Assembly: GCA_965214305.1 (NCBI GenBank)
Contig: OZ243949.1
Coordinates: forward strand, 124,001 to 188,000
Length of the DNA stretch: 64,000 bases
Origin: Azophilus sp965214305
Lineage (GTDB): Bacteria > Pseudomonadota > Gammaproteobacteria > Pseudomonadales > Azotimanducaceae
Reading direction: 5' to 3'
A program made the translations under genes and the position numbers. This document shows, piece by piece, positions 17,781 through 26,412 of the stretch. The notes under the pieces were generated by a model. That model had not been told where the DNA came from, did not search any database, and worked only from the letters and a program-made list of their open reading frames with translations. The stretch's first letter is position 1; each line of letters starts with the position of its first letter.

Positions 17781-19220
17781 GTGTCCCACACATTTTATTG
17801 GTACGACCTGGAGACCTCCGGCACCGAGCCGCGCTGGGATCGCGTTGTGCAGTTTGCCGGTTTGCGCACCGATGCGGAACTCAATGAACTGGGCGACGCC
17901 TATGCCACCTATATCCAGCTGCCGGACGATGTGTTACCCAACCCCGGCGCGACCTTGGTGACGGGCATTACGCCAAGCAAGACCAAACCCAAGGGCAGTT
18001 CGGAATGGGACGAGCAGCGCACATCGGAATGGGCGGCACTCGGTGCCATCAACGCTCTATTTTCTGAACCGAACACCTGTGTCGTTGGTTATAACAACCT
18101 TAGGTTCGACGATGAATTCATCCGTTACGGCCTCTATCGCAACCTCATGGATCCCTATGCGCGGGAGTGGCGTAACGGCAACTCCCGCTGGGACATCATC
18201 GACTTGGTGCGCGCCGCCGGGGCGCTACGGCCCGATGGCATCGAATGGCCCAGGGACGACCAGGGCCTGCCCGTCTATTCCCTTGAAAAACTGGCGGCGG
18301 CAAACGGTTTGGAGCAAAACCGACCCCATGATGCTTTGTCCGATGTCCGGGCAACCCTGGCGCTCGCCCGCCTCCTTAAACAAAAACAACCCAAGTTGTT
18401 CGCCTACCACTTTGACGGGCGTGTCAAACGCCGGGTGCGCAGCCTGCTCGAACCCTTTGGCGCACGGCTGTGCATACACGTTTCCGGCATGTACCCGCGC
18501 CAGCGCATGGGTCTTGCGCCAATCATGTCCATTTGCCGGCATCCGGTGAACAGCAACGCCATCATCGTGGCCGACTTGGGCGAAGACATAGAGATGCTCG
18601 TGGATTGGCCCGAAGACAAGATTCGTGCGGCCTTGTTTCATCGGGACGCGCCGAATCGCCCGCCTCTGAAGGAAATACGCATCAACAAGTGCCCGTTCGT
18701 TGCTCAAGCCAACGTGGTCACCGCCGCAGACGCCGAGCGTTTGAGTGTTGATTGGCAACTCGCCAAGCGGCGGATGCGGCGCCTGGGTGCTCCCGGCGTC
18801 GCGCAGAAGATACGGCGGGTCTTCGTGCGCACCGACGAGGCGGCGGCTGCGGATGTGGATGCGGCCCTATACGAAGGCTTTCTGTCCGATGCCGACAAGT
18901 CGCGTTGCGAGAGCTTTCATGAAGCGCTTCGCGACCACCGGTGGCTGGATTTGGACTATTGCGACAAGCGCTTGAAAACCTTGGCGCTGCGGCTCAAAGC
19001 CCGGGCATTCGAACACCTGCAAACCACCGCGGAGCGCATCGAATGGCACGCTTGGGTACAGGCTAAGCTGGTTGCGAGCGAGGTGCCCTGGCGGACGCTC
19101 GACGCCTTCGAATCGGAAGTGGCCAAGTACCTTGCCGAAGCAACCACCGATCGGGATAAGGAAATCCTGCTGGAACTAAGGGCCCATGCACAAGGGCTGC
19201 GCACAACTTACGGGTTATGA
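17781..19220 (+). CDS. sbcB: exodeoxyribonuclease I
   Basis: A 479-residue exonuclease I, which degrades single-stranded DNA 3' to 5' and takes part in recombination and mismatch repair. The DEDD nuclease signatures are clear: YDLETSGTEPRWDR at 8-21 (motif Exo I), VVGYNNLRFDDEFIRY at about 101-116 (Exo II), and NRPHDALSDVRATLALARLL at about 180-199 (Exo III, with the catalytic H and D). The C-terminal SH3-like and helical regions complete the usual length. It starts at a GTG 6 nt after GAGGA. It is divergent from the acyltransferase gene with 94 bp between them. Confidence 0.96.
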   Translation: MSHTFYWYDLETSGTEPRWDRVVQFAGLRTDAELNELGDAYATYIQLPDDVLPNPGATLVTGITPSKTKPKGSSEWDEQRTSEWAALGAINALFSEPNTCVVGYNNLRFDDEFIRYGLYRNLMDPYAREWRNGNSRWDIIDLVRAAGALRPDGIEWPRDDQGLPVYSLEKLAAANGLEQNRPHDALSDVRATLALARLLKQKQPKLFAYHFDGRVKRRVRSLLEPFGARLCIHVSGMYPRQRMGLAPIMSICRHPVNSNAIIVADLGEDIEMLVDWPEDKIRAALFHRDAPNRPPLKEIRINKCPFVAQANVVTAADAERLSVDWQLAKRRMRRLGAPGVAQKIRRVFVRTDEAAAADVDAALYEGFLSDADKSRCESFHEALRDHRWLDLDYCDKRLKTLALRLKARAFEHLQTTAERIEWHAWVQAKLVASEVPWRTLDAFESEVAKYLAEATTDRDKEILLELRAHAQGLRTTYGL

Positions 19221-19283
19221 CGCAAACGCCAGCGAGCCGGGCGTCCCTGGTGTCTTGTCCCGCAAATCCGCCGCGGCCGTTCT

Positions 19284-20531
19284 CTACTCCGGCTTGAACG
19301 CCACCGGCATCTTGATGATGGCGTTGAACCAGATGCTCTTTAGCATTTCCTTCTCGCCAGCGGGGTGAATGTCCGGAATACGGGTGACGATTTGCATCAG
19401 CAGTGCTCTAAGCTGGCTGCGCGCCAGCCGCGCGCCCAAACACACATGCGGGCCCGTTCCGAATGACAGGTGTTTGCTCGCGTTTTCGCGGCTGATGTCA
19501 AATCGGTGGGGTTCGGTAAAGACCGCCGGGTCGCGGTTGGCGGCGGGATAGGAAATATAGATCTTGTCCCCCTTGGCGACGGGGTATCCACCGATTTCGG
19601 TGTCTTCCATCACGGTGCGGCGGAATTTGATAACCGGCGGCGAGAAGCGCAGCACTTCCTCAATGGCGTTCGGCAGGTATTTTTCCGGGTTGCCGCGCAG
19701 CAACCGGTACTGGTCGGGGTACTCGTTCATCAGCCGCACGAAGTGGGCCGCCGTGCTGCGGGTTGTCTCGTGGCCGGCGATGGACAGAGTCACCACGAAC
19801 ATATTGATCATGTCCTCGTCGGGGCTTTGCCCATCCACTTTGCCGTTGATTAATCGGGACAGCATGGCGTTGTCCGGATTGGCCTTTTTCTGCTTGGTGA
19901 GCTCCCGGGCGATCTCGAATAGCGTCATGCTGGCCGAGTCGGACTGGTTGCTGCGTGCCGGACTTTCGGTGTCGGCCGTCGCATTGCCGAGTTGGAATAG
20001 GGTTTCGTGCAGTTCGTCGGGCACGCCCATCAGCTTGCAGAAGGTGTAGACGGGCAACTTGGAAGCCACGTCGAATACGAATTCGCAGCCGCCTTTTGAT
20101 GCGACCGAATCGATGATTTCCTTGGCGGTGCGCTCTATTTCCGGCTGAAATTTCTGTAATTCCCCCGGGCTCAGGGGTGGTAGCACCAGACGCTTGACGG
20201 CGGCGTGTTGGGCCGGTTTCATACCCATGATGTTGGCGCGTTGCAAGGCAAGGTGTTCGGCGTCAAAGTCCCAAATGATGGGGCTGCCCTCGTGCGACGA
20301 GAACAGTTGTTGGTTGCGGGAAACGTCGTACACGTCCTGGTATCGGGTAAGCACCCAAAAGCCCTGTTTGACACAAGCGCCGATCATGGGGCTTTCGTAG
20401 GTGTCTGAAGGCGGGTTCCAATGGACCGGGTTGGTGCTGCGCCAGGCATCGAACAACTGATGCGGCGGGCCGCCTTGGGAGGGGATAAGTTCGGGATCGA
20501 GTAAATTGGTGTCGATGGCCAGCTCAAGCAT
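19284..20531 (-). CDS. cytochrome P450
   Basis: A 415-residue soluble bacterial P450 monooxygenase. Signatures: I-helix SIAGHETTRSTA (oxygen activation), K-helix EEVLR (E-x-x-R), and the haem loop SFGTGPHVCLGARLAR with the Cys ligand. Sequence features such as NIMGMKPAQHAAVKRLV and VIKFRRTVMED are like CYP families acting on steroids, terpenoids or long hydrophobic chains, but the substrate is not determined. It is the last gene of a three-gene operon (SDR, GST, P450), starting 12 bp after the GST stop. Electron partners (ferredoxin, reductase) are not in the window. Confidence 0.93.
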   Translation of the reverse strand: MLELAIDTNLLDPELIPSQGGPPHQLFDAWRSTNPVHWNPPSDTYESPMIGACVKQGFWVLTRYQDVYDVSRNQQLFSSHEGSPIIWDFDAEHLALQRANIMGMKPAQHAAVKRLVLPPLSPGELQKFQPEIERTAKEIIDSVASKGGCEFVFDVASKLPVYTFCKLMGVPDELHETLFQLGNATADTESPARSNQSDSASMTLFEIARELTKQKKANPDNAMLSRLINGKVDGQSPDEDMINMFVVTLSIAGHETTRSTAAHFVRLMNEYPDQYRLLRGNPEKYLPNAIEEVLRFSPPVIKFRRTVMEDTEIGGYPVAKGDKIYISYPAANRDPAVFTEPHRFDISRENASKHLSFGTGPHVCLGARLARSQLRALLMQIVTRIPDIHPAGEKEMLKSIWFNAIIKMPVAFKPE

Positions 20532-20543
20532 TGCAACTCCCCC

Positions 20544-21251
20544 TTACTTGGGTGCGATTTCGTCGATTCGGCCGATCCAGGCCAACAGATTGCGGCTCGC
20601 TTGGAGCGCGGACTCGGCCTCCTGCGCATAGCGCAGGGCGTTAACCTGCCCGATGACCGCCAGGTCGGCGAATGAGAGGGCGTCGCCCACCAGCCAATCG
20701 CTGCCGTCGAGCAGCGCGTCGAGCGCACCGATGTGCCTGTCGATATCGGTAACGACCTGCTCCCTCGGCTTACGGCCAACACCCTGTGCCTGGGTGAGTT
20801 GGGTGGTGGCGTCGAGGATCATTGAGCGAAGCTGGGGTTTGGGAATCTGCGGCATCGACTGTGCAAACTCATCCAAAGCCGCATCAAGATTGTGCTCCCA
20901 GGTGAGCCGCATGGTCATCTCGTAAAAGTACAGGCTCTCGTCCGCCCATTCCTCGATGGCATGGGCGAGGGCGGCGTCCCTCGGTGTGGGGGGTATGAGC
21001 GCGGGGCCGTCATAGTGTTTCTCAAGATGATAGATGATGTCGGTGGAATCCCAGACGGGCGTGTCGCCGTCCACAATCGCCGGGAACTTGCCAGTCGGGC
21101 TGATGGCCTTGTACTCGCCCTGGGGCACCTTGGCGCGGGCGACTTCGTGTACCGCAAAGGCAATGCCCTTGTAGTGCAGCGCCCGCCGCACTTTCTCGGT
21201 GAAGGGCGATGTTGCGAATTGATAAAGCGTGATAATGGGATGCACCTCCAT
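20544..21251 (-). CDS. glutathione S-transferase family protein
   Basis: A 235-residue GST-fold protein. The N-terminal thioredoxin-like domain has LYQFATSPFTEKVRRALHYKG (active-site region; Ser rather than Cys at the canonical position) and the conserved GKFPAIVDGDTPVWDSTDI with the cis-Pro and the Asp-Ser pair for glutathione. The C-terminal all-helical domain includes WLVGDALSFADLAVIGQV. It is the middle gene of an SDR-GST-P450 operon (30 bp after the SDR, 12 bp before the P450). It may detoxify or isomerise reactive oxidation products, but the reaction is unknown. Confidence 0.88.
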   Translation of the reverse strand: MEVHPIITLYQFATSPFTEKVRRALHYKGIAFAVHEVARAKVPQGEYKAISPTGKFPAIVDGDTPVWDSTDIIYHLEKHYDGPALIPPTPRDAALAHAIEEWADESLYFYEMTMRLTWEHNLDAALDEFAQSMPQIPKPQLRSMILDATTQLTQAQGVGRKPREQVVTDIDRHIGALDALLDGSDWLVGDALSFADLAVIGQVNALRYAQEAESALQASRNLLAWIGRIDEIAPK

Positions 21252-21281
21252 GGATTGGGTTTGTTGCTCGGCAAAACCCGA

Positions 21282-22163
21282 TCAGTCTCCGGGTGTTGTT
21301 TGCACGATTTGTCGGATGATGGGTTCGAGATTGTATTTTTCGTCGCCCTCCCACCGCGGTGCCTGGGTGGCGAACGCCTCTTCGATTTCGGCCCAGCGCG
21401 ACTGCGCGAAGGCAACGGCGTGGGGATGCGTCACGATGAAGAAGTGCTCTGCCGCCATGGCCGCGACCGCACGCTGCGCGACCTCGTCGGCGGCCATCCC
21501 GACTTGGCTCATAAAAGCGCCCGCCGCCGGCGGTGCCTCGGTTGCGCCGCCGAAAGAATCCTGTCGCCGCTCCGACGCCCGCCACAGGGTGCTATCAACA
21601 ATGCCCGGGCAGAGTACGCTCACCTTGATGTGGCCGGGCAACTCGCGGCGCAGCACATCGGATAGGCCGAGAACGGCGTGTTTGGTTGCCGTGTAGAGGC
21701 CACCGCCAATATGGGGTACGCCCAAGGCGTGCTCGGAGGCCGTGTTAAGAATTTGGCAGGGCCGGCCGGATTCCAGAAAGCGTGGCACGAAAGCGCGGAT
21801 GCCATTGGCCACACCGCGAACGTTGACGGCGAATGTCCAATCGAAATCCGCTTCGCTCGTTTGCCAAAGGGGCACCGTCGGATGGGCCACGCCGGCGTTG
21901 TTCACCAAAATTTCGACCGAGCCCAGGGCTTGCCAAGCCGCATCGGCCAAGGCGATGACACTGGTTGCATCGGTGACATCCGCAGCGATGCCCACCGATT
22001 TGACACCGAGCGCCGCCGCTTCTTGAGCGACGTTGTTCGCCGACTCGGCTTCGATATCGGATACGGCCACGTTGACCCCCTGCCGAGCCAGGGCGAGGCA
22101 GAGCGCTTTACCGATGCCGTTACCGCCACCGGTTACGACCGCCGATGTTCCCCGCAAGTCCAT
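21282..22163 (-). CDS. short-chain dehydrogenase/reductase (SDR)
   Basis: A 293-residue classical SDR. Motifs: cofactor loop VVTGGGNGIGKAL (TGxxxGxG) at about 8-20, ADVTD, NNAGVA (NNAG), Ser in LNTASEHALG and YTATKHA (YxxxK catalytic pair). Asp after the second strand (VAVSDIEAE) suggests NAD(H) preference. I chose the ATG at 22163 because it gives the family N-terminus (MDLRGTSAVVTGGG); longer in-frame starts enter a repeat. It is the first gene of the SDR-GST-P450 operon, probably oxidising or reducing an alcohol or ketone of the same hydrophobic substrate. A family R repeat lies upstream at 22241-22320. Confidence 0.9.
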   Translation of the reverse strand: MDLRGTSAVVTGGGNGIGKALCLALARQGVNVAVSDIEAESANNVAQEAAALGVKSVGIAADVTDATSVIALADAAWQALGSVEILVNNAGVAHPTVPLWQTSEADFDWTFAVNVRGVANGIRAFVPRFLESGRPCQILNTASEHALGVPHIGGGLYTATKHAVLGLSDVLRRELPGHIKVSVLCPGIVDSTLWRASERRQDSFGGATEAPPAAGAFMSQVGMAADEVAQRAVAAMAAEHFFIVTHPHAVAFAQSRWAEIEEAFATQAPRWEGDEKYNLEPIIRQIVQTTPGD

Positions 22164-22240
22164 ATTTTCATTTCCATGCCAACGCAACCGCACCATAGCC
22201 GCAAGAAGGGTTATGCGCCACCCCCGGGGCTCCATTGGTA

Positions 22241-22320
22241 GTGCCGCAGTTTGAATTTTTCGACCGCGGGACGCCGCAGTTGGCGCAGTCTCCAAATCCA
22301 AACCAATTCAAACTGATACA
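22241..22320. repeat. family R dispersed repeat, copy 1
   Basis: About 80 bp starting gtgccgcagtttgaattttt and ending ccaattcaaactgataca, so its two ends form an imperfect inverted repeat. Near-identical copies lie at 37842-37921 and 49096-49176, with a half copy at 30184-30236. It sits between the SDR operon and the peroxiredoxin gene. Confidence 0.85.
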
Positions 22321-22328
22321 CGACCGCT

Positions 22329-22880
22329 CTACTGGTTGGTTTCGCTCGGCGGCTTGAGGCGGGGCACGGCCAATGCGTCGAGGTTGGCGACGAGCTCGGC
22401 ACCGGCGGTGCGCGGGTCAACCTTTCGGTCTATGCGAACGATGGTGCCGGTCGGATCGATGAAGTACGTCCAACGGTTTGCTAAGCCGAACACGGACAAT
22501 ACGCCGTAGGCCCTCGATATGGATCGGTCGGCGTCGGCCAAAACCGGGAAGTTGGCTTGGTTTTTTTCCGCGAAGGCGGTATTCGTTTCCAGCGAATCGA
22601 CGCTCACCATGAAGTAGGCGACATCGTAGTTGCCGATTTCCAACGCGCTGTCACGCAGCGCTTTGCATTGCAGCGTTCAGCCGTTGGTGAAGGCCTTGGG
22701 GAAGAAGGCGAGCACAACGTGGCGACCGCGATAGTCCGCCAGGCGGTGTGTTTGTCCGTCGCTGCCCGGTAGCTCGAAGTCGGGGGCCGGTTTGCCCATT
22801 TGGGCTGCGAACGCAGTGGCGCCCAACAGCGTTAGCAGGGGGGCAAAAAAACAATTAAGCAGGATGTTGAGATACTTCAT
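22329..22880 (-). CDS. AhpC/TSA-type peroxiredoxin with in-frame UGA, probable selenoprotein
   Basis: 183 codons if the TGA at 22677-22679 is read as selenocysteine (U). Before it lie a signal peptide or membrane segment (residues 1-26) and the peroxiredoxin start GKPAPDFELPGSDGQTHRL; across it the sequence reads FPKAFTNGUTLQC, i.e. the peroxidatic P-x3-T-x2-C motif with UGA exactly at the catalytic Cys, plus a Cys four residues later. Downstream the frame continues without shift into the rest of the fold (FMVSVDSLETNTAFAEKNQANFPVLAD, FIDPTGTIVRID). A bacterial SECIS-like hairpin starts 15 nt after the UGA. Peroxiredoxins of this type are a known bacterial selenoprotein group. The predicted role is exported thiol peroxidase. 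A pseudogene with a Cys-to-stop change is the alternative, but TGA precisely at this position plus the hairpin makes that less likely. No sel genes are in the window. Confidence 0.85.
22645..22661 (-). promoter_or_regulatory. candidate bacterial SECIS hairpin
   Basis: On the minus strand GCGCTG - CGTGA - CAGCGC forms a 6-bp perfect stem with a 5-nt loop. The loop begins 21 nt after the UGA and has G at its second position, fitting the published bSECIS model (apical loop 16-37 nt after UGA, G among the first two loop bases). SelB would bind it to deliver Sec-tRNA. Confidence 0.7.
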
Positions 22881-22955
22881 GCCGGTTCCGTTCCCATTAC
22901 TGATGAATCAACGATTGTTTGCCGCGTTCATTGTGTGGATTCATGGTGTAGATCG

Positions 22956-22994
22956 CAAGAATCGCCTTCGCGACTTCCGAAGGCGGCGGCTCCT
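22956..22994. repeat. family M repeat fragment
   Basis: cgcgacttccgaaggcggcggctcct is the complement of the left end of family M repeats (38658-38820) with small differences. Only about 35-40 bp remain, next to a family H hairpin. Confidence 0.6.
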
Positions 22995-23030
22995 CGCCCG
23001 CCTATCTCATTAACGTTCGAGCGCTCGACG

Positions 23031-23144
23031 GCGAGTTGGCTTTTGGGGCTGCCCTTGCGGCGCTGGGCACAATTTTCCTGCTCATCGGAGAGGGAACGGG
23101 ACGAGCTTAACGGTGCCGCAAGGGCAGCCCCAAAAGCCAACTCG
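23031..23144. repeat. family H hairpin repeat, copy 1
   Basis: Arms of 33 bp at 23031-23063 and 23112-23144 with one mismatch, separated by a 48-nt loop containing ttttcctgctcatcggagag and gggacgagcttaac. The loop matches copies 2 and 3, but the outer arm sequence is different. It lies between the peroxiredoxin and LptA-like genes. Confidence 0.93.
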
Positions 23145-23223
23145 CTCCGGGAAATCAAGTAAAACATGCGGACTCATCAAACGGACAAGCGGCTTGACGA
23201 GCTATGCAGGCCGGTTGTGCGCG

Positions 23224-23742
23224 TCATTGGCGCTTGTTCGACAACGGCGCCAAGCGTAGGGAAACCCGCTCGGTGTCGTTACCGACGGCTCGGGCGGTTT
23301 TGGTGTCGATATTATAGATGATCGTTTCCGCGGCGATGGTATCTTGGCCGCGGCTGAGCACGCTGTTTCCCCCGGCGTACAGGGTTGCGGCCCCAACCCG
23401 GTAGTTGAGTGTCTTGCTCGTCACAGAGAAGGTGGATGCCTCGGCTCGGTCGGTCAGCTTGGCCGGTTCGCCGGTAGCATCCAAGGCGGTGATTTCGTTG
23501 TCATCATTGAATTGAACCACCAATTGCCGCGACTCGATGGTGCGCTCACCCTGGTTTGCAACCACATTGCCGGTGTAGGTTGTGCGGCGCTCGGCCACCA
23601 GCATGTCGAAGTGGTCCGCCTTGATTTCGATGGCGGTGTCGCTGGCGATGACGGGAACGGGAAGCGTTAGCCCGCCAATACCGTCGAGGGCCGCGATGAT
23701 CGCACCGGCGCCCACCGCCACCCCGCCTGCCAGTTTTGCCAT
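23224..23742 (-). CDS. lptA: LptA-like periplasmic LPS-transport protein (OstA fold)
   Basis: A 172-residue protein with an N-terminal hydrophobic segment (signal peptide region, to about residue 33) and an OstA/LptA beta-jellyroll region: IEIKADHFDMLVAERRTTYTGNVVANQGERTIESRQLVVQF, then ITALDATGEPAKL, a typical LptA series. LptA oligomers bridge the inner-membrane LptBFGC complex to outer-membrane LptD and carry LPS across the periplasm. The usual partners lptC and lptB are not adjacent, so this could be a displaced or second copy. The gene stands between the peroxiredoxin and the CoA-transferase, all on the minus strand. Confidence 0.82.
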   Translation of the reverse strand: MAKLAGGVAVGAGAIIAALDGIGGLTLPVPVIASDTAIEIKADHFDMLVAERRTTYTGNVVANQGERTIESRQLVVQFNDDNEITALDATGEPAKLTDRAEASTFSVTSKTLNYRVGAATLYAGGNSVLSRGQDTIAAETIIYNIDTKTARAVGNDTERVSLRLAPLSNKRQ

Positions 23743-23828
23743 CTTTGTGCTTGCCTTGCTGAGTTAAGGCAATAGTTTAACGTTGCCGCCGCAGAAGGGC
23801 ATCGTATGCAATCAGCGGCGGGTGCTAA

Positions 23829-26246
23829 TCAGGTCGGCTCGGTTGCGATGACGCCCGCACAACGCAAATCGCTGATTTGCGCTTCGCTGTAGCCCAGCCA
23901 GGCGGAGAGTATCGCGCTGTTGTGCTCGCCCAGGCGCGGGGCTGGCTGCCATATCCGCCCCAAGGTTTCCGTATGCACGGGATTGCCCTGCATGGGCAGA
24001 TCGAAGCGATCGGTAAATGCAAAAAACCGCCGGAACCCGAGCTGCTCGTCCGCTTCCATCTCCGGGGCGTTGTAAACCGGGCCGGCCGGTATGCCCGCGT
24101 CTTGCAGAATCGCCGCGGCCTCCGTCTTTGCAAGGCATTGCGTCCATTGATTAATCTGTGTGTCGATGGCGTCCTGGCGAGCGCGGCGCGTTGGATAATC
24201 CAATGTTTCAAGACCGTTTCGCAAAAGTGCGCAAAGCGATTGCCATTGCCGGTCGTTTACGCAGGCCAGGGCCAGCCATTGGTCCTCCCCGGCACAGCGG
24301 TAAATGCCGTGCGGTGCCAGGTTCGGGTGGCGATTGATGTGCCGCTCGCTTGGTCCGTCGAGCTGATGATCGATAAGCGCCGGACCGTTGACGACGACGC
24401 CCGCTTCGTACAACGACACCTCGATGCGGGCACCCAGGCCCCGCTTTGTGCGGGTATGAATGGCGTCGATGATGGCGCAGAGCGCATGGTGGGCGGAGAT
24501 GGGGTCGGGTAGCGCCTGTGTCGTATTAACCGGATGGTCGCGGGCATAGCCCAGCCGGGCGTTCATCCCTGCCTGAGACTCCACCACGCTACCGAATGCC
24601 ACCCGGTTGCGATAGGGCCCGTCGCCACCGTAGCCCGGCATGGCGACATGGATAATGGCGGGGTTGGCGGCGGCGAGTGTTGCATAGGATAGGCCGAGCT
24701 TCGCCATCGTTTGGGCACTGAAGTTTTCAACCACCACATCGGATACCGCGACCAATTGGAGAAAGATCTCCCGGCCGCGCCCAGACTTGAGATCAAGGCA
24801 GAGTCCGAAGCGGTTGCGGTGCAGGCTGATCCAGCCGGCATCGCGGTTCCAAGGCTCCCGGCCCGCATCTTCACCCAACCAGCCGCCTACCGGCGGATCG
24901 CTCATGTCCCGGCTGCCGCGGCTACGGGCGGCTTCAACTTTGACGACCGTGGCGCCAAAGTCGCCCAGATAGCGGGCGGCGAGCGGCCCGGCCCAAACAT
25001 GGGTGAGATCCAACACTCGGATGCCCTGTAAAGGCCCTTGCACAGGGCTCTCCAGCCCGGATAGCTCCGCCGTTGCCCGAGGCATCGCCTCAGCCTGCCC
25101 CCGCTCCCCGCGGGCTGTTTTCGGCTGTGCTGGCGATTCCCTCCTATGCACAGGGCCAAGCGGGGCGACCCCCCGACGCTCGCGCGGCCCAACAAGTTGA
25201 TGAGCTGGACGAGACGGCGTTTCGGCCCCGTTGTCAGGATTATTGCCGCTGCCGGTCGCCGCGTCTGTCAGGCGCACGGCTGAGCTTGGGATCAGCGGTC
25301 CCGGCCCCGATAGCTCGGCAACTTCCTGCGCGGGCCTTTCCCAGAAATTGCGTGCGGCCAAGTGGGCATCGTCCAACACCTCCTGCTCGCAGCGTAATCC
25401 GGCGAGCGGGAGCCGGAACTCGACGGCGAGGCATTCCAACTCATCCCTGGTGTATTGGCTGAATTTGGATTTGACAATCTTGTGCAACGCCTCGCGGTTT
25501 TCCATGCGCCTGCGATTGGTACCGAACCGTTCGTCGACGATCAGTTCCGGCTGCCCCAACATGAGGGCGAACGGTTCCCAGAAATTGGCGTTCACCAGGG
25601 TGCAAACATGGCCGTCTTTGCAGGGGTACAGGTGGGCGGGGGCGCAATACCAGTAGTCGCTATCGTGCCGGCTGCGTATATCGCCCGAAGTATGCAGGCG
25701 AGCTTGGGTCCAGTGATGGTGGGTGGCTGCGGTTTCGAGTGCGCTGATATCAATGTTTGTGCTTATTTTCGCGATGCGATGGGCATTAGCGGCGGCGTAG
25801 GCGAGGGCACCCGTCTGAAAGTCCAGGTAGTGCCCCATCACCGTGAGCGGCTCGCGCTCGGGCGCCCCGACCAGGTGGGTGTGTCCGGCCATTGCCAGCA
25901 AAACATTGCTGGTCGCCCGCCAGTTGCGCTTTGGTCCTGTTAAGCCGAACGGCGTGATGGCTACTTTCAGGGGCGTGCGCCATTGGTGATAGCCCAGGGC
26001 GGCGAGTGCGTCTGCCGTATCCGCTTCGCAGACGAGCAGATCAACTTGGGCCGCAAGCGCGGCGAGTTCGGTGGCATCGGCTTCCAGCATCTGTTTGCGC
26101 GGGTGCAGAAACAGATGCATGGCCCTTTGACTGACCCATGCGGGTTGGGGCGGCGCGCATTCCGCCCGCAAGACCTCGGCACCGCCTCTGGCGAACAGGC
26201 GTCCACAGTAACCCGCCGCATAGCCGCCAATTTCGAGCACCTTCAC
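23829..26246 (-). CDS. fused tandem family III CoA-transferase
   Basis: 805 residues holding two complete CaiB/BaiF-type CoA-transferase domains. Domain 1 (about 1-325) has VKVLEIGGYAAGYCGRLFARGGAEV, ITPFGLTGPKRNWRAT and an Asp in HYLDFQTGALAYAAA. Domain 2 (about 395-790) has IRVLDLTHVWAGPLAARYLGDFGA, VVENFSAQTMAKLGL and an Asp in LPDPISAHHALCAIIDA. Both keep the Asp that forms the acyl intermediate in this family. A Pro/Arg/Ser-rich linker of about 70 residues with no fold joins them. The enzyme moves CoA between carboxylic acids; the substrates are unknown. I chose the GTG at 26246 because it overlaps the TGA of an upstream thioesterase remnant (GTGA), indicating translational coupling; an in-frame GTG 28 codons upstream is possible. 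Confidence 0.85.
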   Translation of the reverse strand: MKVLEIGGYAAGYCGRLFARGGAEVLRAECAPPQPAWVSQRAMHLFLHPRKQMLEADATELAALAAQVDLLVCEADTADALAALGYHQWRTPLKVAITPFGLTGPKRNWRATSNVLLAMAGHTHLVGAPEREPLTVMGHYLDFQTGALAYAAANAHRIAKISTNIDISALETAATHHHWTQARLHTSGDIRSRHDSDYWYCAPAHLYPCKDGHVCTLVNANFWEPFALMLGQPELIVDERFGTNRRRMENREALHKIVKSKFSQYTRDELECLAVEFRLPLAGLRCEQEVLDDAHLAARNFWERPAQEVAELSGPGPLIPSSAVRLTDAATGSGNNPDNGAETPSRPAHQLVGPRERRGVAPLGPVHRRESPAQPKTARGERGQAEAMPRATAELSGLESPVQGPLQGIRVLDLTHVWAGPLAARYLGDFGATVVKVEAARSRGSRDMSDPPVGGWLGEDAGREPWNRDAGWISLHRNRFGLCLDLKSGRGREIFLQLVAVSDVVVENFSAQTMAKLGLSYATLAAANPAIIHVAMPGYGGDGPYRNRVAFGSVVESQAGMNARLGYARDHPVNTTQALPDPISAHHALCAIIDAIHTRTKRGLGARIEVSLYEAGVVVNGPALIDHQLDGPSERHINRHPNLAPHGIYRCAGEDQWLALACVNDRQWQSLCALLRNGLETLDYPTRRARQDAIDTQINQWTQCLAKTEAAAILQDAGIPAGPVYNAPEMEADEQLGFRRFFAFTDRFDLPMQGNPVHTETLGRIWQPAPRLGEHNSAILSAWLGYSEAQISDLRCAGVIATEPT

Positions 26247-26412
26247 TTGGCACGCACGAAATTGAATATCCCCAGCGCGATGGGGGTCTTGCCAGCCCGC
26301 ACCTCCGCCCGCACACACACCAGCCGGCACCCCGCCTTGACGATTTCGGCAACCGCTTCGAGTTGCATGTCCGCACGGGCGGCGTTCAGGTAGCTGATGT
26401 TGGCATTAATGG
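26243..26412 (-). pseudogene. C-terminal remnant of a PaaI-like thioesterase
   Basis: A frame ending in a TGA that overlaps the CoA-transferase GTG encodes INANISYLNAARADMQLEAV, then AEVRAGKTPIALGIFNFVRAK. This is the last beta-hairpin pair of a hot-dog acyl-CoA thioesterase. The N-terminal two-thirds are missing: the frame abuts the stop of the YghU-type GST gene. It explains the coupling signal at the CoA-transferase start. No start codon with a ribosome-binding site is evident. Confidence 0.6.

Noticed and set aside
22329..22880. Peroxiredoxin as two separate ORFs or a frameshifted pseudogene
   Set aside because: No frame change is needed: one TGA separates the parts, sits exactly at the catalytic Cys, and is followed by a SECIS-like hairpin. 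The selenoprotein reading is simpler.
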